From contig CP000875.1 of assembly GCA_000018565.1 (NCBI GenBank), forward strand, positions 2,619,199 to 2,683,198: a stretch of 64,000 nucleotides of DNA, written 5' to 3'. Source of the DNA: Herpetosiphon aurantiacus DSM 785 (GTDB lineage Bacteria; Chloroflexota; Chloroflexia; Chloroflexales; Herpetosiphonaceae). Both the position numbers and the translations under genes were made by a program. Below, piece by piece: positions 43,451 to 51,618 of the stretch; the first letter of the stretch is position 1, and the number at the start of each line of letters is the position of its first letter. The notes below the pieces were generated by a model that worked only from the letters and a program-made list of their open reading frames with translations, was not told where the DNA came from and did not search any database.

Positions 43451-44449
43451 CTAGTATTTGCGGGTTGGTAACAGTTCAGCTGCATTCTCTGGATAGTAGA
43501 CGGTTTCATTGGTGATGACTTCTGGCTCGACTGGCTGACCGTTCATGAGCTTCAGCGCCAATTCGAATACCTGTGGGCCAAGCAGCGGGTTACACTCAAC
43601 ATCGGCTTGGAACCAGCCATCAACCATGGCTTGGAAACCGCCGCGAGTACCATCAACCGACACAATCTTGAGATCGCCTGGTTTGATCCCAGCAGCCTTG
43701 AGAACTTCGATCACGCCGATGCCCATGTCGTCGTTGTGAATAAAGATGCCTTGGAAATCCGTGCCCGGGGTATATTTCTTCAGAAGTGCCTGCATCACAG
43801 GGACGGCCTCGGCACGGGTGAAGTTGCCAGTCTGTGAATCGATAATGGTGATGTTGGAATTGAGTTTATTGCGCAAACCCTTTGCCCGACCAACCGCTGC
43901 ACCAGAACCTGTCGTTCCCGAAAGTTCGAGAATCGCGCCGCCGTTTGGCATCATTTTGTTGAATTCAGCAGCGGCCCGTTCACCTTCCAAGACCATATTG
44001 GAGCCGATATGGGTGCTATAGAGGGATTTGTCGGCACTCACACTGCGATCAACGATAATCACCGGAATACCTGCATTCTTGGCCTCGGTCAGAACAGCAT
44101 CCCAGCCATCCTCAACGACTGGTGGCAGTGCAATCACATCCACGCCCTGCTGGATACAGGCACGCACGGCAGAAATTTGATTTTCTTGCTTTTGCTGGGC
44201 ATCAGAGAAAACCAATTGCTTAATTCCCAAGGTTGCTGCGGTCTCCTTGATCGAAGCGGTATTGGCGGTGCGCCAGTCGCTTTCAGCCCCAAGCTGCGGG
44301 TAGCACAGCACCATATCGCTGTAGGTTTTGGCCCCTGTTGCAGGCGCATCTGGTGCCGTTGTGGGCGCACTCGAGGCACCACAACCAGCTAGCCCGACGA
44401 TAACCAGGAGCGCCATCAGACGCGCGGCGAATGTTCGTGAAATGCTCAT
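43451..44449 (-). CDS. ytfQ: Galactofuranose-type sugar-binding lipoprotein, YtfQ-like (copy 2)
   Basis: A 332-residue Peripla_BP_4 protein with a lipoprotein signal (LLVIVGLAGCG, Cys23). It matches YtfQ along its length: QLGAESDWRTANTASIKE, DAQQKQENQISAVRACIQQGVDVIALPPVVEDGWD, VDRSVSADKSLYSTHIGS, IDSQTGNFTRAEAVPVM and HNDDMGIGVIEVLKAAG. It is the extracytoplasmic receptor for the importer encoded downstream. It is paralogous to the product of the next gene upstream. TCCTAAGGAGGAC-like ribosome binding bases (AGGAGG) precede the ATG. Confidence 0.9.
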   Translation of the reverse strand: MSISRTFAARLMALLVIVGLAGCGASSAPTTAPDAPATGAKTYSDMVLCYPQLGAESDWRTANTASIKETAATLGIKQLVFSDAQQKQENQISAVRACIQQGVDVIALPPVVEDGWDAVLTEAKNAGIPVIIVDRSVSADKSLYSTHIGSNMVLEGERAAAEFNKMMPNGGAILELSGTTGSGAAVGRAKGLRNKLNSNITIIDSQTGNFTRAEAVPVMQALLKKYTPGTDFQGIFIHNDDMGIGVIEVLKAAGIKPGDLKIVSVDGTRGGFQAMVDGWFQADVECNPLLGPQVFELALKLMNGQPVEPEVITNETVYYPENAAELLPTRKY

Positions 44450-44528
44450 GGAACGTCCTCCTAAGAGAATAAAGCGAAAATCTGGTCAGTAAACCGTCGT
44501 TACCAATAAGAAAATTTCGTACTTGACC

Positions 44529-44570
44529 TGCCTCCATGCTCGTCGGGCGCAGCGTGATACGCGGGAGGCA
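44529..44570 (-). other. Inverted repeat between the two sugar-binding protein genes
   Basis: TGCCTCC (44529-44535) and GGAGGCA (44564-44570) can pair around a 28-base GC-rich loop. It lies in the 196-base gap between the two binding-protein genes. It may be a weak processing or attenuation element. Confidence 0.3.
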
Positions 44571-44645
44571 ACCAGTGCGTCCCTAACGGGTCAGTCATGC
44601 AGACCTCAATAGACGTGAAGGGTTTCAATAATCGGAGGAAAGTGC

Positions 44646-45647
44646 CTAGTATTCGCGCTTAGACAATTCCTGCGCGGCGGTATCCTGTCGGTAGATGCCC
44701 TCGTCGGGCTTGATCCATTTTTCAACCGGTATGCCGTTAGCCAAGTTCAGGGCTGTGGCGAAAAACAGCGGGCCAAGCAGCGGGTTACACTCGATTGTGG
44801 CGTTAAGCTTGCCGTCAATCATTGCTTCGAAGGCAGCCCGTACCGCATCGATCGAAACAATTTTGATATCAACGCCAGGCCGTAGCCCATACTCCTCGAT
44901 GGCCTCGATCGCGCCAAGCGCCATGTCATCGTTCTGGGCAAACACGCCGTCGATGCTGTTGCCGTGTTTTTGCAGCAACGCTGCCATCTCCTCTTTGCCA
45001 CGGGCGCGAATGAAATCACCGGACTGGCTGTCGATTATGTGAAGCGCGGGATAAGATTGCAGGCATTCTTGAAAGCCAGTACCTCGTCCGATCATTGGGG
45101 CTGAGCCTTGGGTGCCTTCTAAGACGACAATCGCACCTTGACCATCCAGCAGTCGAGCCATCTCACCGCAGGCCCGCCGACCCTCTTCCACGAAGTCTGA
45201 TCCGATGCGGACACTATAGAGATCATCTGGCACATTGGCGTTGCGATCGAGCAAGATCAACGGAATTCCAGCCTGCTTGACCTCGGCGAAAACCTCGTCC
45301 CAGCCAGTCTCGACCACGGGCGAGACTCCGATGACATCGACACCTTGAGCAATAAACGAACGGATGGCCTTGATCTGATTTTCCTGCTGCTGTTGCGCAT
45401 CGGAAAGCGCCAATTCGACACCAAGTTGATTCGCCGTATCTTGAATCGAGCGGGTGTTAGCGGTGCGCCACTCGCTTTCGGCTCCGATTTGAGCAAACCC
45501 GACAACCAGCTCAGGATAAGTTTTGGTCTTGAGATCGAGGGAGGAGGGCGCTACTGCGCCGACTCCAGACGAGGAGCCGCCGCACGCTGCCAGAGTCCAG
45601 GCTATGGCCAGTGCGATAGCACAGCGGCAGAGTGCAAGGGCATTCAT
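44646..45647 (-). CDS. Galactofuranose-type sugar-binding lipoprotein, YtfQ-like (copy 1)
   Basis: A 333-residue paralogue of the YtfQ-like protein encoded next to it, with a lipoprotein signal (IAWTLAACGG, Cys22) and the same family segments: QIGAESEWRTANTRSIQD, LSDAQQQQENQIKAIRSFIAQGVDVIGVSPVVETGWD, LDRNANVPDDLYSVRIGS, QSGDFIRARGKEEM and NDDMALGAIEAIEEYG. It is the first gene of the sugar operon. I chose the ATG at 45647 because AAAGGAGG lies just upstream; the frame is open to 45740 without homology. Two receptors for one permease pair suggest different ligands or affinities. Confidence 0.9.
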   Translation of the reverse strand: MNALALCRCAIALAIAWTLAACGGSSSGVGAVAPSSLDLKTKTYPELVVGFAQIGAESEWRTANTRSIQDTANQLGVELALSDAQQQQENQIKAIRSFIAQGVDVIGVSPVVETGWDEVFAEVKQAGIPLILLDRNANVPDDLYSVRIGSDFVEEGRRACGEMARLLDGQGAIVVLEGTQGSAPMIGRGTGFQECLQSYPALHIIDSQSGDFIRARGKEEMAALLQKHGNSIDGVFAQNDDMALGAIEAIEEYGLRPGVDIKIVSIDAVRAAFEAMIDGKLNATIECNPLLGPLFFATALNLANGIPVEKWIKPDEGIYRQDTAAQELSKREY

Positions 45648-45711
45648 TGGGGCCGCCTCCTTTGGCGATTTCCAGACCAATCGTGGTCGGTAAACTAATC
45701 GGTGTATAGGC

Positions 45712-45740
45712 ATTATAGCGGGCGGTCGAGGCACAAACAA
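45712..45740 (-). promoter_or_regulatory. Promoter of the sugar importer operon
   Basis: On the minus strand TTGTTT (45740-45735) and a perfect TATAAT (45717-45712) are separated by 17 bases, a sigma70-like promoter about 65 bases before the first start codon (45647). Confidence 0.65.
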
Positions 45741-45775
45741 TCGTAATTTCTACGCAGAATATCCGCTATTTTAAT

Positions 45776-45829
45776 GATTTTTTAGAGATCGGCGTGTCGA
45801 GTTTTTTAGCATAGTGTTCGATTTTTTAC
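45776..45829 (-). promoter_or_regulatory. Three TAAAAAA direct repeats upstream of the sugar operon promoter
   Basis: Six-base A-tracts in the context TAAAAAA(T/C)TCG occur three times in the same orientation at 45776-45784, 45800-45808 and 45820-45828, that is 24 and 20 bp apart. Spacing of about two helical turns and a position upstream of the -35 box fit binding sites of an AraC-type activator, such as the response regulator encoded at 47430-48674. The tracts could also simply bend the DNA. Confidence 0.5.
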
Positions 45830-45839
45830 GATCAGCCTG

Positions 45840-47390
45840 TTAGCGAGCAGCAAGCGCCAGTGGCGGTTGGGTGGTAATGCCACGGTAGCGCGGGATGATC
45901 AGCGCCACACACGTGCCACGCCCATGTTCGCTTTCGATCGACAATCCATAGTCGGAGCCATAGTAGAGCTTGATACGCTGGTTAACATTACTGATCCCGT
46001 AGCCATCCTCGACGATGGGCATTACGCCTGTAACCCACAGGTTCCCCGCCTCCAGCAACGTCCGCACCTGCTGCAGCCGCTCTTGGGTCATGCCAATCCC
46101 ATTGTCTTCGACTTCGATTCGCAGTCGATCACCATCGAGCCAGCGGCCACGCACCACAATAGTTCCACCGCTCCGCTTATTCTTGATCCCGTGATACAGT
46201 GCATTCTCCACCAACGGTTGGAGCGTCAGCTTGAGCATCTCGGTGCTCTGGGTGTCCTCAGGAATATCGATCTGGTAATCGAGGATATCGCGGTAGCGAA
46301 TTTTCTGGATCGCCAGATAGCTTTCGATATGCGCGATCTCGTCAGGAACGCTGATCCAATCTCGGCCTTTACTGAGCGTAATTCGGAAGAAGCGCGACAA
46401 CGCCGAAACCAGATCGATAATCTGTGCTGTGCGCTTGGCTTCGGCCATCCAGATAATTGCATCAAGGGTGTTGTAGAGGAAATGGGGGTTGATTTGTGCT
46501 TGGAGCACCCGTAGCTCAGCCTTTTTGAGGTTCTCGTGTTCTTCGAGCTTAGCATCAAGCAATTCTTTGATCTTACCAACCATAATATTAAAGCTCAAGC
46601 CTAATTCTGTGATCTCGTCGGCGTTATCAGCCATCACCAGCCCTTCGAGATCTTGGCGGGCAATCGTAGTAGTCACATCGTGCAGCTTCTTAATCGGAAT
46701 ATAGATACCTTTTGAGATCCGCCAAGCAGCAACGATCGAGAAGAGGATCGAAGCCATGATCACGCCTATACCACCGATCGCCCAGCGTGTCAGGTCGCTT
46801 TGCATTGCCTGATATTGCTGTTGGGTTCGATTAACTTCAAACAAGGCATAGGCTTGTACGTTGCCCTCAATCAACTGGGTAATACTACGAATTTCCTCCA
46901 TCAGCACCAAATTTTCGGCAAAGGTTTTAGCTTGGGCAATCTGAATACCAACCTTATCGATCAACCTGCGGAGCGTTTGCAGCGTGTGCTGAATAATACC
47001 AAGTTTAACGCGACCCTTTTGAGAGCTAGAGTTATCGATCATTAGCTCAATGCGATGGTCGATATCGTTCAAGATTGCATACTGCGTACCTTGGGCAAAC
47101 GGTTTCTTGCCGGCAATAATCTCCCACAGTTCGGCATCGATCGATGGCTTGATATAGCCGTTGATGCTGTTGGCGGTAGTAATATTTTGAATCAGCACGT
47201 CATATTGGGTCTTGTATTCTAGCCCGGGGACAATCAGAAAGATATATGGCACGCTCATCAAGATGACCACCATCAACAATGCCAACAGGATTTTGTCGCG
47301 GATAGACAATCGTAGGCGTAGCCGTGGGGCAGCCGCCCACCTAGCCAGCACAACTCCCATCGGCTCATGATTTGGCAGCTTTTCATCCAT
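45840..47390 (-). CDS. YesM/LytS-type sensor histidine kinase
   Basis: A 516-residue membrane sensor. Two membrane helices (about residues 33-55 and 206-228) enclose an extracytoplasmic sensor region of about 150 residues, followed by a HAMP linker. The His_kinase domain carries QAQINPHFLYNTLDAI (phosphorylated His about 303) and the ATPase domain LVENALYHGIKN, VEDNGIGM and GYGISNVNQRI. It would phosphorylate the AraC-type regulator encoded just upstream. Such pairs control neighbouring sugar ABC importers, and the importer operon follows 192 bases downstream, so it probably senses the sugar or a sugar-loaded binding protein. Confidence 0.92.
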   Translation of the reverse strand: MDEKLPNHEPMGVVLARWAAAPRLRLRLSIRDKILLALLMVVILMSVPYIFLIVPGLEYKTQYDVLIQNITTANSINGYIKPSIDAELWEIIAGKKPFAQGTQYAILNDIDHRIELMIDNSSSQKGRVKLGIIQHTLQTLRRLIDKVGIQIAQAKTFAENLVLMEEIRSITQLIEGNVQAYALFEVNRTQQQYQAMQSDLTRWAIGGIGVIMASILFSIVAAWRISKGIYIPIKKLHDVTTTIARQDLEGLVMADNADEITELGLSFNIMVGKIKELLDAKLEEHENLKKAELRVLQAQINPHFLYNTLDAIIWMAEAKRTAQIIDLVSALSRFFRITLSKGRDWISVPDEIAHIESYLAIQKIRYRDILDYQIDIPEDTQSTEMLKLTLQPLVENALYHGIKNKRSGGTIVVRGRWLDGDRLRIEVEDNGIGMTQERLQQVRTLLEAGNLWVTGVMPIVEDGYGISNVNQRIKLYYGSDYGLSIESEHGRGTCVALIIPRYRGITTQPPLALAAR

Positions 47391-47429
47391 GATACAAACC
47401 CTCTGGTAATCTGGAGGCGACAGTTGGTG

Positions 47430-48674
47430 CTAGAAGCGCTGACGGAACTCGTTGGGTGGCTGACCGACAACCTTGCGAAACACCGAGTAGAAGTAGCGCG
47501 GGTTCTGATAGCCAATACGATAAGCGATCTCGCTGGCCGTTAGGGAAGTCGAGCGTAGCAGTTCGATGGCTTTGCGAATGCGAACTTGGGTCAGGTAGTC
47601 GATAAAGGTCTCGCCAACCTCGCGACGGAAGAGCGCACTAAAATAGGTCGGGCTAAGCAACACATGGGCCGCCGCTTGGCCCAACGACATCGCAGGATCG
47701 GCATAATTGGTATCGATATAGGCGAGGGCTTTCAGCATAATCGCCCCGCCGTGGAATTGTCCCTGATCGGATGGATCAGACTCCGCTGGGCGCTCGAAGC
47801 TACTGATCTGCGCCAATGCCTCAGCAAACGATTGGGGGATCAGGCTGAGTCGCTCGGTGGGGTCGCCGATCCCAATAATCGCGCGACAGCCAAGCTGCTC
47901 AGCCACGCGCTGGCGCATTGCAGTGGCTAGTCGCTCCGCCTGCTGGGTCATATCAGCGCGAGTCTCGCCCCTGACGATCAAGATGGTATCTTCGAGGCCA
48001 TGCTTAAAGGCCACGACCAACGGTGATTGGTTTAAGCTGGCAGCGACAGTCACATCGACCTGCTGATAGAGCGTATACAGCGGCGCTGTAGCGGCGCTCG
48101 GTGGCATGGCGTGCATCACCAACACCTGATACCATGGTGCCAGCAGGTCGATTTCAAGGTTGCGGGCTTGCTCCATGAAATCGGCTGCCGAGCTACTGCC
48201 AGAGACCAGATCAAGCAGGCAGCGTTCACGCAACATTGGTTGGTGATCGAACATCTGCGCTTGGAGCGTCTCCAATTGTGCCTTGGCTTGACGCTCCCCA
48301 TCGATCTGGCTGGCGATCTTGCGCAATGCCGCCAGCAGATCTTGGGCAACAATCGGCTTCAGCAAGTACTGCGTAACCCCGATTTGCATTGCTTCTTGGG
48401 CATAGCGAAACTCATCATGACCGCTAAGGATTATAATCTTCGTGGTTGGCAGCGTTTCCTTCACAATTCGACACAGCTGTAAGCCATCCATAAACGGCAT
48501 CTTAATATCGGTGATAAGGATATCGGGTCGTCGCTCACGGATGAGCGGCAGTGCGATTTCGCCATCCGATGCCTCGCCGCAAAACTGATAGCCTGCCGCT
48601 GCCCAGTCAATCGCATCGCGAATCCCTTCACGAGCGATGATCTCGTCCTCGACTAAAAAGACTTTGTAGGTCAT
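47430..48674 (-). CDS. YesN-type response regulator with AraC DNA-binding domain
   Basis: A 414-residue response regulator. Receiver domain residues 1-120: acidic pocket VEDEIIAREG, phospho-acceptor Asp in ILITDIKMPFMDG (about 54), and Lys in YLLKPI. A middle region of about 150 residues follows, then a C-terminal AraC domain (MSLGQAAAHVLLSPTYFSALFRREVGETF, LTASEIAYRIGYQNPRYFYSVFRKVVG). It is the partner of the downstream histidine kinase and likely activates the sugar operon. I chose the ATG at 48674 (MTYKVFLVEDE); the longer frame to 48803 has no homology. Confidence 0.92.
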   Translation of the reverse strand: MTYKVFLVEDEIIAREGIRDAIDWAAAGYQFCGEASDGEIALPLIRERRPDILITDIKMPFMDGLQLCRIVKETLPTTKIIILSGHDEFRYAQEAMQIGVTQYLLKPIVAQDLLAALRKIASQIDGERQAKAQLETLQAQMFDHQPMLRERCLLDLVSGSSSAADFMEQARNLEIDLLAPWYQVLVMHAMPPSAATAPLYTLYQQVDVTVAASLNQSPLVVAFKHGLEDTILIVRGETRADMTQQAERLATAMRQRVAEQLGCRAIIGIGDPTERLSLIPQSFAEALAQISSFERPAESDPSDQGQFHGGAIMLKALAYIDTNYADPAMSLGQAAAHVLLSPTYFSALFRREVGETFIDYLTQVRIRKAIELLRSTSLTASEIAYRIGYQNPRYFYSVFRKVVGQPPNEFRQRF

Positions 48675-49267
48675 CGTTGCGCCTCGCATGCTTCGTTGCA
48701 CGACCATCGTCATAGTTGAGCGTCTCAGATAGCTCGCTTGACGTGCACGCTCCCAAGGCCATATACGCCATGCATGAGCCTTGGGAGAACCAGTCATCAT
48801 CAACGCAAGTAAATGTTCATTGGTTCATTAACTCTTGCGCACATATGGCGTAGTGGGTGAAATTCATGACTTGTCGGATAGCTCATAACCTATGATGATG
48901 CACCAGCCAAGTAAATCCATGACATTTCAATGTTCGAGGGGGACATTCGAAAAGGCCCATCGTGGGGTTCTCTCCTTAGCATGTTCGCGTTATACACTGT
49001 CCTTGTTATGCCTAGTCTAGCAGTCCTGTCAAGGCAACAATTGCCGTCGGGTGTCTGCTTAATTGTGCCCTTTTGTTGCAGATTATTAATCGATGATTTT
49101 ATTCTGCAATACAGATCAGTGTTCAGTAAAAACATTAGAGAAATCGTGACTAATTGTGAGAAGTGGGATAAGGTCATCAAATCATCACCAAACACCTAGG
49201 TAAGCATAATTGACAGCCGATTAAAATGTAACTATACTTGTTTCATATTCACAATGAGGCAAAAAAC
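48675..49267. other. Intergenic region between divergent regulators
   Basis: Nearly 600 bases with no convincing gene; short frames here lack ribosome binding sites and family features. A perfect inverted repeat, CTCCCAAGGC (48750-48759) with GCCTTGGGAG (48778-48787), lies in the leader of the response regulator gene. The rest is AT-rich near 49060-49240 and should hold the promoters of both divergent genes. Confidence 0.5.
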
Positions 49268-49714
49268 ATGAGTGCAAGCAGTCGATTTGCTGTGGCGGTG
49301 CATATTTTGGCCCTGCTTGAAACCAATCCTAATCAAGCTCTTTCCTCAAGCTGTATTGCAGCCAGCGTCAATACCAATCCGGTCGTTATTCGGCGAATCT
49401 TGGGTATGCTCAACCGAGCAGGCTTGGTCTATACCGAATATGGCGCAGATGGCGGCACTCGTTTAGCCCGTTCTGCTGATGAAATTACGCTCAACGATAT
49501 CTATCATGCCACCGAAAATTGTCGCATTCTGCCCTTGCATGCTAGCTCGCCCAACCAAGATTGCCGCTGTGGGCGCACGATTCAGCCAGTGCTCAGCACC
49601 ATTTTTAGCCATGCCGAGGCTGCCATGCAACAAGTATTGGCCAATAAAAGCCTCGCCGAAGTTGTGAATGAGATGCAGTGCAAGCCCAATCCGTCAGCTT
49701 TGCCCCATTCGTAA
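49268..49714 (+). CDS. Rrf2 family transcriptional regulator
   Basis: A 148-residue regulator with the Rrf2 pattern: SSRFAVAVHILALLE at the start, helix-turn-helix SSSCIAASVNTNPVVIRRILGMLNRAGLV and wing GADGGTRLA. The effector part contains three Cys (NCRILPLH and DCRCGRT). Rrf2 proteins such as IscR or NsrR bind Fe-S clusters through three Cys, but the spacing here (C-x~17-C-x-C) is not the standard one, so redox or metal sensing is only possible. The ATG at 49268 has GAGG 8 bases upstream. It probably controls the exporter gene 108 bases downstream. Confidence 0.85.
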   Translation: MSASSRFAVAVHILALLETNPNQALSSSCIAASVNTNPVVIRRILGMLNRAGLVYTEYGADGGTRLARSADEITLNDIYHATENCRILPLHASSPNQDCRCGRTIQPVLSTIFSHAEAAMQQVLANKSLAEVVNEMQCKPNPSALPHS

Positions 49715-49822
49715 TTAAAAAAATCGCGCCAATCTGTTAACGCCCGTGACAATCCTTGTCGTGGGCTAAAGCTGCATGCTATGATGCAGCACGGAGAGGA
49801 ATTAGCGGTAGGAATCGCAGCT

Positions 49823-51346
49823 ATGACAGAAGCACGTCGCTGGCCATGGGGCTTAATTTGGACAGCCCTGATTATTTTTTTGGCCGCTCTCGACCAAACG
49901 GTGGTGATCACCGTCTTACCAAATGTGGTCAGCACGCTGGGCCTTGATGTTGAGCAAGCGCTTGAACAAGGCATTTGGGTCATCACTGGCTATTTGTTGG
50001 GCTATACCGTCGCTATGCCCTTGCTAGGACGGATCGCCGATGCCTATGGTCATCGGCGCTTATTTTTGGCGGCGCTCGGGGTTTTCGTGGGCGGTTCAAT
50101 TGGTTGTGCCTTGGCAGATAGCGTTTGGTCGTTGGTGGCATGGCGCATCGTTCAGGCGATTGGTGGTGGCGCTGTGTTGCCGATCGGTTTGGCAATCTCG
50201 ATGGATGAAGTTAAGCCAATTCATCATGCAACTGCCTTGGGGATTATGGGGGCCGCCGGCGAAGCTGGCGGGGTGCTTGGCCCAGCCTATGGTGGCCTGA
50301 TTTCACAAATCCAACTGCTCGATGTTGATGGTTGGCGTTGGGTTTTCTGGCTGAATATTCCACTCGGCGCAGCTTTGGCTTGGGCAATTATTCGCACCTT
50401 ACCTGATCGGCCTGGTAATCGCGGGGCGATTGATTATATTGGCGGTGGCTTGATTGCGGTTAGTTTGACCGCCTTAACTGTGGCGCTTTCACGCTCGCTC
50501 GGTAGTTTGGCCATCGAGCCCAGCGCCGAAAGCGGCAACCTCGATCAATATGCAGTGCAATGGACATCACCATTAACCATTGGCCTGTTGGTGTTGGCAG
50601 TGCTCAGTTTTATTGGCTTTATCTGGTGGGAACGCCGCACGACAACTCCATTGATCGAGCTAAGCGCCTTCCGCACCCCAGCATTTAGCGCTGCCAATAT
50701 TACCAATGTCTTGGTTGGCATGGCCTTAATTGTGGGCATGGTCAATGTGCCGTTTTTCGTCGGAACAGTGTTGGCAGGCGATGCGCTTTCTGGTGGATTA
50801 ACGTTAATGCGCCTGACCATGATGATCCCGATTGGTGCAGTTTTGGGTGGTATGTTGATGCGCAAGATTAGTGCGCGGTTGGTTGCTAGCCTCGGCATGA
50901 TCACCACCGCCGTTGGTTTTGCATTGCTGGGCTTTTGGAAAGCAGAAACCAATCAATTCCAATTAACCATCTATTTATTGTTAACGGGTACAGGCTTTGG
51001 TTTAGTACTCCCCGCCTTGAGTGCTGCCGCCATTGGCACCGTTGCCCGTGAATCAATGGGCACTGCCGCAGGCTTATTGAATGCATTACGCATGGTCGGA
51101 ATCACCTTGGGTGTTTCGGCTTTGGCTTCATGGAGTTTGGCCTACCGCGCTAGCCTCAATAGTACGTTGGTGTTTACAATGGAAGATTTCAATACAGGCG
51201 CGGCCCAATTGGCCCTAACCCAAAATGAAATGACGGTGTATCACAGCACCTTTTTCGCCGCCGCAGTAGTTTGCTTAATTGCGTTGATTCCAATTTGGTG
51301 GCTGCCACGCGAACGCAGCGAGGGCGACACACCACTGTTTGCCTAG
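49823..51346 (+). CDS. MFS multidrug exporter, DHA2/EmrB-type (14 TM)
   Basis: A 507-residue major facilitator protein with about 14 membrane segments. Family markers are LAALDQTVVITVLPNV in helix 1, WVITGYLLGYTVAMPLLGRIADAYGHRRLFL (motif A), AWRIVQAIGGGAVLPIG and the motif C region GAAGEAGGVLGPAYGGLI. It would export drugs or metabolites using the proton gradient. I chose the ATG at 49823 (TAGGAA 8 bases upstream); an in-frame ATG at 49781 would add 14 hydrophilic residues. The preceding Rrf2 gene is its likely regulator. Confidence 0.88.
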   Translation: MTEARRWPWGLIWTALIIFLAALDQTVVITVLPNVVSTLGLDVEQALEQGIWVITGYLLGYTVAMPLLGRIADAYGHRRLFLAALGVFVGGSIGCALADSVWSLVAWRIVQAIGGGAVLPIGLAISMDEVKPIHHATALGIMGAAGEAGGVLGPAYGGLISQIQLLDVDGWRWVFWLNIPLGAALAWAIIRTLPDRPGNRGAIDYIGGGLIAVSLTALTVALSRSLGSLAIEPSAESGNLDQYAVQWTSPLTIGLLVLAVLSFIGFIWWERRTTTPLIELSAFRTPAFSAANITNVLVGMALIVGMVNVPFFVGTVLAGDALSGGLTLMRLTMMIPIGAVLGGMLMRKISARLVASLGMITTAVGFALLGFWKAETNQFQLTIYLLLTGTGFGLVLPALSAAAIGTVARESMGTAAGLLNALRMVGITLGVSALASWSLAYRASLNSTLVFTMEDFNTGAAQLALTQNEMTVYHSTFFAAAVVCLIALIPIWWLPRERSEGDTPLFA

Positions 51347-51359
51347 GTTTTAATCGAGC

Positions 51360-51430
51360 ATCCTCGACCCGTTATTGGCGTTGCGCCAATCGCCCAGAGC
51401 ATGGAACAAAACCACTGACGGGTTGAGGAT
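51360..51430. terminator. Nested stem-loop after the exporter gene
   Basis: ATCCTCGACCCGT (51360-51372) pairs with ACGGGTTGAGGAT (51418-51430), 13 bp with one G-T wobble. It encloses an inner hairpin ATTGGCG-TTG-CGCCAAT (51374-51390). It follows the exporter stop by 14 bases and is the likely transcript end. No strong T-run follows. Confidence 0.55.
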
Positions 51431-51618
51431 AATCAGCACCAAATTTGGTTGCCGCCGCAGATCGCCAAACACCCTCCTAGCCTCCTTTAATGACCAAGCA
51501 GAATAATCCATCCTGCATGTGCGGAACGAATGAGACCCACTAGTTTTGAAATCGATTTAGTGTTATAACCAAATTAATCTAGCAGTGTAGCTAGGTTCAT
51601 AGCTGCAAGGAGCCAACG

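Noticed and set aside
45867-46514. 215-codon plus-strand frame over the histidine kinase
   Set aside because: Antisense to the conserved kinase core; no signal for translation.
48890-49199. Short frames on both strands in the gap before the Rrf2 gene
   Set aside because: No ribosome binding site, no domain and odd composition; treated as intergenic.
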